64,000 bases of DNA from Pedobacter faecalis (lineage in GTDB: Bacteria > Bacteroidota > Bacteroidia > Sphingobacteriales > Sphingobacteriaceae). Below, in pieces: positions 27,239 through 34,633 of the stretch. The stretch lies in contig NZ_JARXOW010000001.1 of assembly GCF_030182585.1 (NCBI RefSeq), positions 1,860,001 through 1,924,000 on the forward strand, in the 5' to 3' direction. A program made the translations under genes and the position numbers. Under the pieces are notes generated by a model. The model did no database searches and was not told where the DNA came from. It saw nothing but the letters and a program-made list of their open reading frames with translations. The number at the start of each line of letters is the position of its first letter. Positions within the stretch are counted from its first letter, which is position 1.

Positions 27239-27282
27239 ATCCGGGTAGTATCCGGGTAGTATCCGGGCAGTATCCGGGCAGC
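27239..27282. repeat. Four tandem copies of an 11-bp unit
   Basis: Units are ATCCGGGTAGT twice, ATCCGGGCAGT and ATCCGGGCAGC, directly abutting. They lie between the DUF4256 gene start and the stop of the next minus-strand gene. Related CCGG-rich fragments precede them (GCCGGATACC at 27186). Confidence 0.9.
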
Positions 27283-27312
27283 AAGCAATAGCAGAGGCCA
27301 GACAGCTCTCCC

Positions 27313-27867
27313 TCAACAGCCGTTGTTTTTGCTCGGATCAGCTTTAAAAAGCACCTTATTGTCTTTTTCGATATAGTCGCCCGATATGATCAGATAAGGG
27401 TGATTAGGCGAATAGCCTGCACTGCGACTTCTCAAAGTAATTTTGTCGTTAACTTTCAGGCTTTTTAACCGCTGAAAATCCTTGGGAATAAACTGCATCA
27501 TGTACTCCTCGTCCTCGATGCGGACAATAAGCCATTTTGGTGATGGTTGTGCGTAGGTACGCTGAAAAGTAACAGAGGTTACCACAGCCTCCATATTGGA
27601 AAAATCCTTTATGTACTTCCTTATTTTATCATGACTGGCATGTATTTTCCGACCCGCAGGAGAGTTCTCCCATTCCTTGAACTTTATGCCGTCGGGAGTA
27701 GCCTCCCAGGCTTTTCTGGCATCCCGGGCAGCTTTCTTTTCGGCATTCGATAAGGGCCTTGGCGACCGCCTATTTTCGTTTTTAATTTCGCGGTTTGCGA
27801 ATACCAGTCCGCCGGCAACAACCAGCAACAAGATCAGCGCGTAGCTGACGTTTCTTTTATTTTTCAT
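27313..27867 (-). CDS. Membrane-anchored protein of unknown function
   Basis: I start at the ATG at 27867 (MKNKRNVSYALILLLVV), two codons inside the longest frame; the product has 184 residues. One N-terminal membrane helix (about 8-25) is followed by a charged helical stretch (about 30-95, rich in K, R, E and A). The C-terminal part is strand-rich (about 95-175) and could be a small OB-like barrel (RLKSLKVNDKITLRSRSAGY). The last residues include a single Cys. I do not recognise the family. It lies alone between the 11-bp repeat and the GH92 gene. Confidence 0.65.
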   Translation of the reverse strand: MKNKRNVSYALILLLVVAGGLVFANREIKNENRRSPRPLSNAEKKAARDARKAWEATPDGIKFKEWENSPAGRKIHASHDKIRKYIKDFSNMEAVVTSVTFQRTYAQPSPKWLIVRIEDEEYMMQFIPKDFQRLKSLKVNDKITLRSRSAGYSPNHPYLIISGDYIEKDNKVLFKADPSKNNGC

Positions 27868-27955
27868 AACCATTCAAATTGATTTCACCAAATCTACTTT
27901 GGTGATTTTCAAGATGAAGGGTCTGGATTGTAAATAAAAATGTAAACTTTGTAAA

Positions 27956-30196
27956 TTATAATGCCGACATAGACGGCGCTGCATCTCCCGGCTTGCTGCC
28001 CCAGTTTTTATTAGGCCGCGGACCCATCACCAACACCATTCTTCCACCTTTTATCAGGTCGGCGTTGTCAACCCAGGGCTTATTTAAAGCAGTGCCGTTC
28101 AAGGTGGCTGACTGGATGTACTTATTTTGTTTGGATACGTTCCTGGCCTCAATGACAAAGCTTTTGCCCCCGCCTACGTTGATCGTGGTTTCGTTGAACA
28201 GCGGACTGCCGATATCAAACACAGTACTGCCGGGATTCTGGGGATAGATGCCGATGGAATTCAGCACATACCAGCTTGAAGTTGCGCCCCCGTCTTCATC
28301 GCCACTGATGCCGTGCGGGGTAATATCAAACCAAAGGTCCATGAGCATGCGTACACGACTTTGCGTTTTCCAGGGCTGACCGGAATAGTTATACATATAC
28401 GGGATATGGTAGACCGGTTCATTGCCCTGCGAGTACATGCCTACCAGGCCGGTCATGTCGGGAAACTGCCCCAGAAAGGCCAGCTTATCGGCGGGGCGGT
28501 GACCAACGATGAACAGGGAGTCGAGCTTGCGGTTAAAATTGTCATTACCGCCCATCAGGTTAATCAAACCCTGAACATCGTGCTGCACATGCCAGGTATA
28601 GGTCCAGGAATTCCCTTCGGCAAAGTAACCTTCACCAGCAAAACCACCTGAAAAGATTGGATCGAAGGGCGCTACCCATTTACCATCGGCCGATTTCGGT
28701 GCCATCATACCGATAGCAGGATTAAACACATTGCGGTAATTTGCGGCCCGTTTCATGAACAATTCATAGTCGGCCGTTTTACCCAGAAGCTTAGCCATTT
28801 GCGCCAGGCACCAATCGTCGTACGCGTGCTCCAGTGTAACCGAAACCGACTGCCGGCGATGCCAGCCGTCTACCTCTTTCACGGTCTCCTCTACGCCAAC
28901 CTCGGGCAACCACCGCACCTGGTAAGGCAAACGACTGTATTTATCGACTTCGTCCTTCTTGCCTGCATCGGCGCGCACAGGCAGCGCCGGGTAAAAACCG
29001 TTATCAAAATAACATTGCTCCAGCTCGGTGATAGGTGCCTGTCCGCCATCTTTCCAAGGGATCATGGTAGCCTCCATATGATTTTTGCGCATGCCGGCAT
29101 AGGCCTTCTCTACATCGAAACCACGCAGGCCCTTGCGGTAAGCCTCCACAATTACGGAGGTAGAATGATGCCCGATCATAGCGCCAGAGCTGGTAAGCCA
29201 GCCACTGGTTTCATATGCCCGGATAAAGTTGTTGATGGCTTTCACCGTTTCCTGCGGCCTGATCAGGTTCTGCAATGCATAAGCACTGCGGTATGTATCC
29301 CACACATTGCCCATGCGCAATACCATGGTGCGGTATAAGGTGCTGTAAAATATGCCGCGCTGCCGCTCGGAGCCGCCTTTAATGTTGATAAGATTAAGTT
29401 CCGCATTCCAGCGTTCCTTTAATTTGTTTTTAACCTGATCAAAAGTCGACTTACCGATCTCTTTATCCAGGGTAGCCTTAGCATCATCCTCGCTAACATT
29501 GGATATACCTACCTTGAACTCGACCGTTTGCGGTTGCGCGGAAGCCGCCCAATGAAAGTAACCCGTGTTTCCACTATTGCCGGGCTGGCTGCCCGATGGA
29601 TTAGCCGGTTTACTGACCTCAGCGTAAAAATATCTCTTTTCCTGCGGGCCACCGCGGCGACCAGAAGGCACGTTGCCCTTAAGTATACTTTGCGTACCCG
29701 ATAGGCTTGAGTTGCCCGGCACCGACAACACCAGCGAAGTGGCCTGGTTGGCCGGAATGGTAAACCTGAATATAGCCGCGTTGTCCGTCATCGTATATTC
29801 CGTGTTGACATTCGGATCTTCCAGCAAGACCTGGTAGTAATAGGGCGTAGCCGTTTCCAGATCATGATCGAACCGCGAAGGCCGGGAATTTGGATCAAGC
29901 GCATCTCCTTTAGCGATCATCAGGGTACCAAAACCCAATGGGAAGCCTATGATCTTATCACTCAGATAAAAATCTTCGATAGCAGGATTAAAAGCCGGAA
30001 AAATACTCATGTTGCCCCCCGGCGCCTTAATAACCGGCTGGGTACTGCGCGTTTTAGGGTTGATGCTGCCGATGTAGAGGTCGACATAATCGGCCGGTGC
30101 TTTTAATGGCTGCTGTGCAGTTGCGGTATTTTTCTGCTGTGAGAATACAGCCGATCCCAGCATACAAAATGCGATTAAGGTAAGTCTTGCGTTCAT
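27956..30196 (-). CDS. GH92 family alpha-mannosidase
   Basis: The 746-residue secreted protein has a signal peptide (about 1-19) and then the GH92 layout: an N-terminal beta-sandwich with YVDLYIGSINP and APGGNMSIFPAF, and an (alpha/alpha)6 barrel. The conserved loop GDEDGGATSSWYVLNSIGIY carries the acidic residues that act as base and bind calcium. GH92 enzymes remove alpha-linked mannose from fungal or host glycans by an inverting, Ca-dependent mechanism. No SusC/SusD pair or other carbohydrate enzyme adjoins it, so it is not in a visible polysaccharide utilization locus. Linkage specificity is not predictable. Confidence 0.9.
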   Translation of the reverse strand: MNARLTLIAFCMLGSAVFSQQKNTATAQQPLKAPADYVDLYIGSINPKTRSTQPVIKAPGGNMSIFPAFNPAIEDFYLSDKIIGFPLGFGTLMIAKGDALDPNSRPSRFDHDLETATPYYYQVLLEDPNVNTEYTMTDNAAIFRFTIPANQATSLVLSVPGNSSLSGTQSILKGNVPSGRRGGPQEKRYFYAEVSKPANPSGSQPGNSGNTGYFHWAASAQPQTVEFKVGISNVSEDDAKATLDKEIGKSTFDQVKNKLKERWNAELNLINIKGGSERQRGIFYSTLYRTMVLRMGNVWDTYRSAYALQNLIRPQETVKAINNFIRAYETSGWLTSSGAMIGHHSTSVIVEAYRKGLRGFDVEKAYAGMRKNHMEATMIPWKDGGQAPITELEQCYFDNGFYPALPVRADAGKKDEVDKYSRLPYQVRWLPEVGVEETVKEVDGWHRRQSVSVTLEHAYDDWCLAQMAKLLGKTADYELFMKRAANYRNVFNPAIGMMAPKSADGKWVAPFDPIFSGGFAGEGYFAEGNSWTYTWHVQHDVQGLINLMGGNDNFNRKLDSLFIVGHRPADKLAFLGQFPDMTGLVGMYSQGNEPVYHIPYMYNYSGQPWKTQSRVRMLMDLWFDITPHGISGDEDGGATSSWYVLNSIGIYPQNPGSTVFDIGSPLFNETTINVGGGKSFVIEARNVSKQNKYIQSATLNGTALNKPWVDNADLIKGGRMVLVMGPRPNKNWGSKPGDAAPSMSAL

Positions 30197-30327
30197 AACG
30201 GTGCTTTAAACGATCGCTTCAGAAAAGCGGCTAAGTATTTGGTTTACTACTTAAAACTATGAAGACAAAACCAGATTCGATTGCTGGCTAAGTAAAGGTT
30301 TTGATACATTCAAGAAGGGTGCGTATG

Positions 30328-31728
30328 TTATTCCTTATTCATCCTAACGATACGCGGGAGAAATTTACCCTGGACATCAATGAGCTCGTGCTGTGCAGCG
30401 ATAACCGTGTCGATATCCTTGTACGCTGACGGATTTTCCTCTACGCTGCCGCCAATTAGCGTTACACCCGCGTTGGCCAACAGCTTTTTCATTGCGGAAA
30501 CGGTCATGCTATCTTTAGCTTTCTGTCTGCTCATGATCCGGCCGGCCCCGTGGGAAGCAGAGTATAAGGAATCGCTGCTTCCCTTGCCAGACACGAGGTA
30601 TGCCGGCGTGGTCATGCTCCCCGGAATAATGCCCAGCTCACCTTGATGTGCCGGTGTTGCCCCTTTGCGGTGAATGATTACCTCACGCCCCTCGGCCAAC
30701 TGGTCCCGCCACGCAAAATTATGATGGTTCTCTACCAGACACAGCGCTTTCAGGCCTAAGGCCTTTAACAGGTTAGCATGAATACGATCGTGGCAGGCCT
30801 TAGCATAATCTCCAGCCAGGGTCATCGCAAGCCAGTATTCCTGTCCCGCTTCAGTGTCTAAATCCAACCAGGCGAGTTGCTGCGCCTGCCTTGGCAGTTT
30901 GCATGTGTCCATGGCTATCTGAGTATAGTGCCTGGCTATTGCCGATCCTAGTCCGCGGCTGCCCGAATGGCTTAGCAACGCGGTATACTTTTTTGCTGGC
31001 AGATTTAATGAGTTGCCTTCGAATAGTTCAATCTCGCCAAACTCCACAAAGTGGTTGCCGTTGCCCGACGTACCCAATTGCCTTACTGCTTTGCCACGCA
31101 AGGGTTTTAGAAAGGATATTTCATTAAATACCGGGCTATCCAGGATTTCGTGCTCCTGCCTGATCTCCAGACCACCTTCCATACCAAAATGCGTATGGTT
31201 TCTTAAGGCCTGTTTTATCTGGTATTCAGACCTCTTCAAGAATCCATCGTTCTCATCAATAATCGAAAGCGCCATACGGCAACCAATATCCATGCCTACA
31301 GCATAAGGGATTACGACATTATCCGTAGCCAATACACCACCAATAGGCAGGCCGAAGCCCATATGCGCATCAGGCATTAATGCGCCCTGCAGACTTATCG
31401 GCAGCGAATTGGCCAGTTCCATCTGGTTCTTAGCGGACTGCTCAATACCTTTGCCGCCATAGGTTTTACAGAATACAGGTTCATTGCGCAGTTCGAAAGC
31501 CTTAAACATTCGTTCCGCTTTCTTGCCCATTACCTTTTCGGCGATCTTACGTGTTAATTCATTATCCAGAAATGCTTCTGGTTGATTTTTAATATTCACC
31601 AATAGGTCAAGAAGCTGCTCTTTGCTGTGGTGTTTGAAATTTTTAGAGGCTATCCCGATAACCAGGCTTCTGAGCTGATCATTATGATAACCGATTTTAC
31701 TTAAATCTTTTGTTTTTAAATTTCCCAT
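30328..31728 (-). CDS. rtcB: RtcB-type RNA ligase
   Basis: The 466-residue protein shows the RtcB signature: MPDAHMGFGLPIGGV, GMDIGCRM with the metal Cys, GNHFVEFGEIE, SHSGSRGLG, ENHHNFAW with the metal His, and the GMP-accepting His region HRKGATPAHQGELGIIPGSM followed by SASHGAGRIMSR. The enzyme joins RNA with 2',3'-cyclic phosphate or 3'-phosphate ends to 5'-OH ends using GTP and Mn, repairing nuclease-cut tRNA or rRNA. It is the second gene of a unit whose first gene, ending 5 bases upstream, is an unknown basic protein. No RtcA, RtcR or archease is next to it. Confidence 0.93.
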   Translation of the reverse strand: MGNLKTKDLSKIGYHNDQLRSLVIGIASKNFKHHSKEQLLDLLVNIKNQPEAFLDNELTRKIAEKVMGKKAERMFKAFELRNEPVFCKTYGGKGIEQSAKNQMELANSLPISLQGALMPDAHMGFGLPIGGVLATDNVVIPYAVGMDIGCRMALSIIDENDGFLKRSEYQIKQALRNHTHFGMEGGLEIRQEHEILDSPVFNEISFLKPLRGKAVRQLGTSGNGNHFVEFGEIELFEGNSLNLPAKKYTALLSHSGSRGLGSAIARHYTQIAMDTCKLPRQAQQLAWLDLDTEAGQEYWLAMTLAGDYAKACHDRIHANLLKALGLKALCLVENHHNFAWRDQLAEGREVIIHRKGATPAHQGELGIIPGSMTTPAYLVSGKGSSDSLYSASHGAGRIMSRQKAKDSMTVSAMKKLLANAGVTLIGGSVEENPSAYKDIDTVIAAQHELIDVQGKFLPRIVRMNKE

Positions 31729-31733
31729 TTGGG

Positions 31734-32456
31734 TTATATGTCTAAATCCAGATACGCTTCTGTACCGGCGTATCTGGGTAGGTTTTTTAGTTTGTTAATA
31801 TATTTTAGAGGCTCAAATGTGTTTTTCATATAACAACTGCGACCGGAGGTCAACCGACTCATGCGCGGATCCAGGTGATCGCTGGTTACGTGACCTTTGA
31901 TATACGATAACTCCCGTTCGATATCCACATCTACTAACCTGACATGTGTAATAATATGGGGCGCAATTTTTAATACGTAGCGCCAGGGTTCGGTAAACAT
32001 GTATTTAAGTTCGGGTCTGCGGCTTGTATTAATAAATTCTACCCCGGTAAAGCAGGCCTTTTCATCCTCGGTCAAATTCATCCGGTTAACTTGCCAGCAG
32101 TGCTCACCAAACTCGCATAAGCGCTGCTCTTTACAGGATACGTTTCGCCTCTTACGTAGCTTCCTGCTTTTGAACGACTTATCGTAATGATACTCAACTG
32201 TGTTAATCTTTGTTAATAAAGCCTCGTAAAAATCGGCCTTTGAACTACGTTTAACATCATCACGAAGTACGAAGAAACGCTTCCAGCCACGCTGATAAGG
32301 ATGTTCTAGCGGCACTTTGGGCTGAAGTCTTCTTTGCTCCTCGAGTTGGTCCCACCGTTTGCTTAATTTTATCAGTTGTTTATCTCTATCGGTTATAACG
32401 AGCCGTCTTTTTCGCCTCGCTGATTTGATACAGCGCGGCCATTCATGTATGTCCAT
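31734..32456 (-). CDS. Unknown basic protein encoded with RtcB
   Basis: This 240-residue soluble protein is rich in Lys and Arg, especially at the N-terminus (SARRKRRLV) and at about residues 94-105 (KSRKLRKRRNVSC). Three cysteines follow in the order C-x5-C-x6-C (SCKEQRLCEFGEHC), which together with nearby His could bind metal. The C-terminal half has alternating strands and helices. There is no signal peptide or membrane helix. It ends 5 bases before rtcB starts, so both are co-transcribed. I do not recognise the family; an RNA-binding or damaged-RNA-handling partner of RtcB is a reasonable guess from charge and context only. Confidence 0.7.
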   Translation of the reverse strand: MDIHEWPRCIKSARRKRRLVITDRDKQLIKLSKRWDQLEEQRRLQPKVPLEHPYQRGWKRFFVLRDDVKRSSKADFYEALLTKINTVEYHYDKSFKSRKLRKRRNVSCKEQRLCEFGEHCWQVNRMNLTEDEKACFTGVEFINTSRRPELKYMFTEPWRYVLKIAPHIITHVRLVDVDIERELSYIKGHVTSDHLDPRMSRLTSGRSCYMKNTFEPLKYINKLKNLPRYAGTEAYLDLDI

Positions 32457-32830
32457 CGGACTTCCATTTACTATTTGTCTTGAATGTTTTAGGATCTCTG
32501 TTTCGTCCTTGAGTAAGGATATACCCTTTAACAGCGCTCAACAAAAGGTCATTTATTCTGGCAGGCAAAACAATTACACAGCTACTGAAGCGGCTTACTT
32601 ATTTTAAAAAAGACATATTGTTTGCCTACCTAAAGGGCAATGAGCGAAAGGGGCGATATGTAGCGTAGCTCTGTCATGATTCCTCGATATTTAAAGATGT
32701 CAAATCAGGAATGATGCAAAGATAGGGATTAATTTTATAATAAAATTAACTTTCTGACTGCCATTATCTGGTTTCTAAGAAAGTATCGTGACGGTGAATT
32801 TTGTACCCTGCCGTATGTCATAGATGGGTA
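32457..32830. other. Gene-free leader of the rtcB unit
   Basis: No credible coding frame is seen. A CAAAGATA box at 32717-32724, read on the minus strand as TATCTTTG, fits the Bacteroidota -7 element and could drive the unknown-protein/rtcB unit, giving an untranslated leader of about 250 bases. That is long for this genome and leaves room for an RNA element, but I see no convincing structure. Confidence 0.4.
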
Positions 32831-33254
32831 TTTCGGCAAAACTGGTCAGGAATTCCGCAAACATGCTGACACCCTATTCCGTACTATAGTGACAGGCAAT
32901 TCCGCTGCAAAGTGGTCAGTTTGATCTGTGGATTTGAAGTTTATTGATTGGTGTCTTCCTAAACTGGCGTGAAAAATATCTTTTAAGCGCCGCTAAGAAG
33001 AGGTTCTGGTTGTCATCAGGTACAAGCCAGAAGGTGCTGTAAAATCGATTGTAGACCTTTATTTGAGTTCGTGTGTCAAGGAGATGGGACTTACGGATCA
33101 GACAACCCTAGAATCGCAAACAGAAGTGCCTTTGTTAGGCAAGACGAAATCCTTTGTTAACTTACCAGGCCAGCCCAAACGTAAAGTGAATTTCTTTCGC
33201 CAGTCAAAATGTGACCACTTTGCAGCGAAATTAGCTGACTACTTTGAGTGAAAT
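32831..33254. mobile_element. IS21-like element remnant (ends only, no transposase)
   Basis: The left side has three related copies of an end motif (32831-32848, 32850-32870, 32896-32918; core AATTCCGC...AAAGTGGTCA) and the right side has two inverted copies (33212-33232 and 33236-33254; core TGACCACTTTGCAGCGAAAT). Positions 32898-32918 and 33212-33232 are inverted repeats with 20 of 21 matches. Multiple subterminal repeats are typical of the IS21 family, but istA and istB are absent: only about 290 bases lie between the inner repeats, with a meaningless short frame. It is either a deletion derivative or a MITE-like element. Exact outer ends are uncertain. Confidence 0.5.
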
Positions 33255-33461
33255 ATGCACGTAAGGTTAGTAGCCAATTCATCTTACATGACCGTCACCA
33301 ATGGGATCGAACCCGGACCGAAACCATATTATCCGCTCGGATATAAGCAGACTGGTGGTTTGGTGGTTTTGAATACCAATGTGCCTGATAATACCTTGCC
33401 TTTGGTACATCATCAGTCACCTACCTGGAAACCTCTTTTCAAACGCATCACTAGGGTTTAG
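33255..33461 (+). pseudogene. C-terminal gene fragment of unknown family
   Basis: A 68-codon frame begins exactly at the right end of the IS21-like remnant and reads like the tail of a real protein (NGIEPGPKPYYPLGYK, LVVLNTNVPDNTLPLVH), with no plausible start of its own. Its stop is 2 bases before the ATG of the next fragment, as in an operon. I interpret it as the 3' end of a gene cut by insertion or deletion at the IS end. The family is not recognised. Confidence 0.4.
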
Positions 33462-33463
33462 TT

Positions 33464-33631
33464 ATGAGCAATTTGAACAAAAATCCATTCAGGCAATTAT
33501 ACGTTGGAGAATCCGTTGGACCTGAAGAGTTCGTCAAATTATTCAGTCCGATTCTTGTAAAGTATTCTTTAGCTCTTTTTCAATCTGGTGCGCCACGTTT
33601 GAGGCGACTTCTCGTTTTGCCACCTAAGTGA
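33464..33631 (+). pseudogene. N-terminal fragment resembling an ORC/CDC6-like AAA ATPase
   Basis: A 55-codon frame opens with NPFRQLYVGESVGPEEFVKL and FSPILVKYSLALFQ. This looks like the start of the Bacteroidota ORC-CDC6-type ATPases, which in intact form run straight on into a Walker A loop (PGNVVLxGxxGxGKS). Here the similarity stops at the Gln and the frame runs into the tRNA-Glu-associated repeat, ending at TGA 33629-33631. No Walker A is present, so the product cannot be an ATPase. It looks like the 5' stub of a deleted gene. The family match is from memory of the pattern and needs a search. Confidence 0.4.
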
Positions 33632-33658
33632 CTAAGTAGCCCCGCCAAGAATCGAACT
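33571..33658. repeat. Left copy of diverged direct repeat ending in tRNA-like 3' sequence
   Basis: This copy matches 33690-33780 (for example GGTGCGCCACG, AAGTGAC, then GTAGCCC and AATCGAAC), at an offset of about 120 bases. The right copy runs into the 3' end of tRNA-Glu, whereas this one ends in a degenerate TAGCCCC...AATCGAAC. Such a repeat at a tRNA 3' end is what integrase-mediated insertion and loss leaves behind (inference). Confidence 0.5.
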
Positions 33659-33689
33659 TACTTTGTTCGAGCGCTCTGTGCGCGCTTCT

Positions 33690-33780
33690 GTAGCCTTTTG
33701 AACCCGGTGCGCCACGATTGACGCGACCTTTTTCATTTTTTGTCACCAAAGTGACCTAGTAGCCCGTAGGGGAATCGAAC
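33690..33780. repeat. Right copy of diverged direct repeat, overlapping tRNA-Glu 3' end
   Basis: This is the second copy of the repeat at 33571-33658. Its last about 20 bases are the 3' acceptor and T-arm of the tRNA-Glu gene at 33760-33831. It is the candidate attachment-site side that kept the functional tRNA. Confidence 0.5.
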
Positions 33781-33831
33781 CCCTGTTTCCAGAATGAAAA
33801 TCTGGCGTCCTAACCCCTAGACGAACGGGCC
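33760..33831 (-). tRNA. tRNA-Glu (anticodon TTC)
   Basis: The minus strand folds into a 72-base cloverleaf: acceptor GGCCCGT, a D-arm with GGGGTTAGG, anticodon loop ATTTTCATT with TTC, and T-arm AGGGGTTCGATTCCCCT. CCA is not encoded. It differs from the tRNA-Glu at 35590-35661 by one D-loop base. A promoter with TATCTTTG lies about 50 bases upstream. Its 3' end coincides with a diverged direct repeat, suggesting use as an integration site. Confidence 0.95.
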
Positions 33832-33880
33832 ATTATCATTCGGAACGTAGTAAAAGCTACCTCTTATTTCCGAACGCGTG

Positions 33881-33909
33881 CAAAGATAGAGTTTTTTGGA
33901 AAATGCAAA
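33881..33909 (-). promoter_or_regulatory. Promoter of tRNA-Glu (TTTG, 17 bp, TATCTTTG)
   Basis: Read on the minus strand, TTTG (33906-33909) and TATCTTTG (33881-33888) are 17 bases apart, matching the Bacteroidota housekeeping promoter. The tRNA begins about 50 bases downstream. Confidence 0.6.
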
Positions 33910-33934
33910 AATATTTTTCCAATGCTTTTAAAGT

Positions 33935-34570
33935 TTAAGTAAGGGTACCCTCATAATCCCAAATGGCATTCTGCTCGGTGATGAGGTCGCGATTGAGGTC
34001 GGCCAGCAACTGGGAATATTTATTTTGCAATTGCTTTTCCTGTGAAGTGTCGAAGTATAAGGCCTCGCCTTCGTCAAAGATATCCAGCTGACCAAGTTCC
34101 AGCCGTCCGATACAACTGTAAATCATGAAACTGATATGTCCGTAAAACGTACTCAGATTTCTGACCTTACTCGCGTAAGATCCGTCGCACTCCAGGTCGA
34201 TGTTGTAAACAAACATAATGCCTTCTGCTTCATTGCCGCAATCTTCATCTTCCAGCAGTTCAAATTCGTCTATTCCGGTGACAAGCAGATAGGTACGTTT
34301 GCATTCCAGGATCTTTTCTATTCCAGACATAATTAATTTTACTGCCGGATCGCTCACCGTGCTTAATAGTTCCAGATCGTCGTCTATGGAAATGATCTCA
34401 ACCTCATCGGAATCCTCTCTCATAAACTCGTCTTTGCCGGTGTTAACCATGCCATTTAAATCGGCAAGTTCTCCGTGCATGGCGATACTGTAACCATAGC
34501 GCATGAGTTCGGTAACGATGCTGTTCAAAACCCAAACCGGAGTACCTTGTATAATTTCGTTATCTCTCAT
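33935..34570 (-). CDS. Acidic protein of unknown function
   Basis: The 211-residue soluble protein is strongly acidic, with clusters such as EDSDEVEIISIDDDLELL and FELLEDEDCGNEAEG. There is no signal peptide, membrane helix or catalytic motif. The strand-helix pattern suggests a single compact domain followed by a C-terminal helix (about 180-200). It lies between the two tRNA-Glu genes, downstream of the Arr-like gene on the same strand (63 bases apart). The strong acidity brings DNA mimics and immunity proteins to mind, but nothing else supports that. Family not recognised. Confidence 0.6.
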   Translation of the reverse strand: MRDNEIIQGTPVWVLNSIVTELMRYGYSIAMHGELADLNGMVNTGKDEFMREDSDEVEIISIDDDLELLSTVSDPAVKLIMSGIEKILECKRTYLLVTGIDEFELLEDEDCGNEAEGIMFVYNIDLECDGSYASKVRNLSTFYGHISFMIYSCIGRLELGQLDIFDEGEALYFDTSQEKQLQNKYSQLLADLNRDLITEQNAIWDYEGTLT

Positions 34571-34633
34571 AGTAGATATCTTTGATATAAAGATCGGAAA
34601 TAAACGGGCTAAAAAAAAGAGGTTAAACAGTCG

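Noticed and set aside
27239..27282. CRISPR-like short repeats
   Set aside because: The 11-bp units abut without spacers and no cas gene is near.
33063..33251. 62-codon frame inside the IS21-like remnant
   Set aside because: It opens with TTG, ends inside the right end repeats and shows no transposase or IstB motif; it is probably not a gene.
33636..33694. Third tRNA next to tRNA-Glu
   Set aside because: There is a TTCGATT-like T-loop and a GCGGGGC-like acceptor half, but no matching 5' half or anticodon arm, so it is only a tRNA-like fragment of the repeat.
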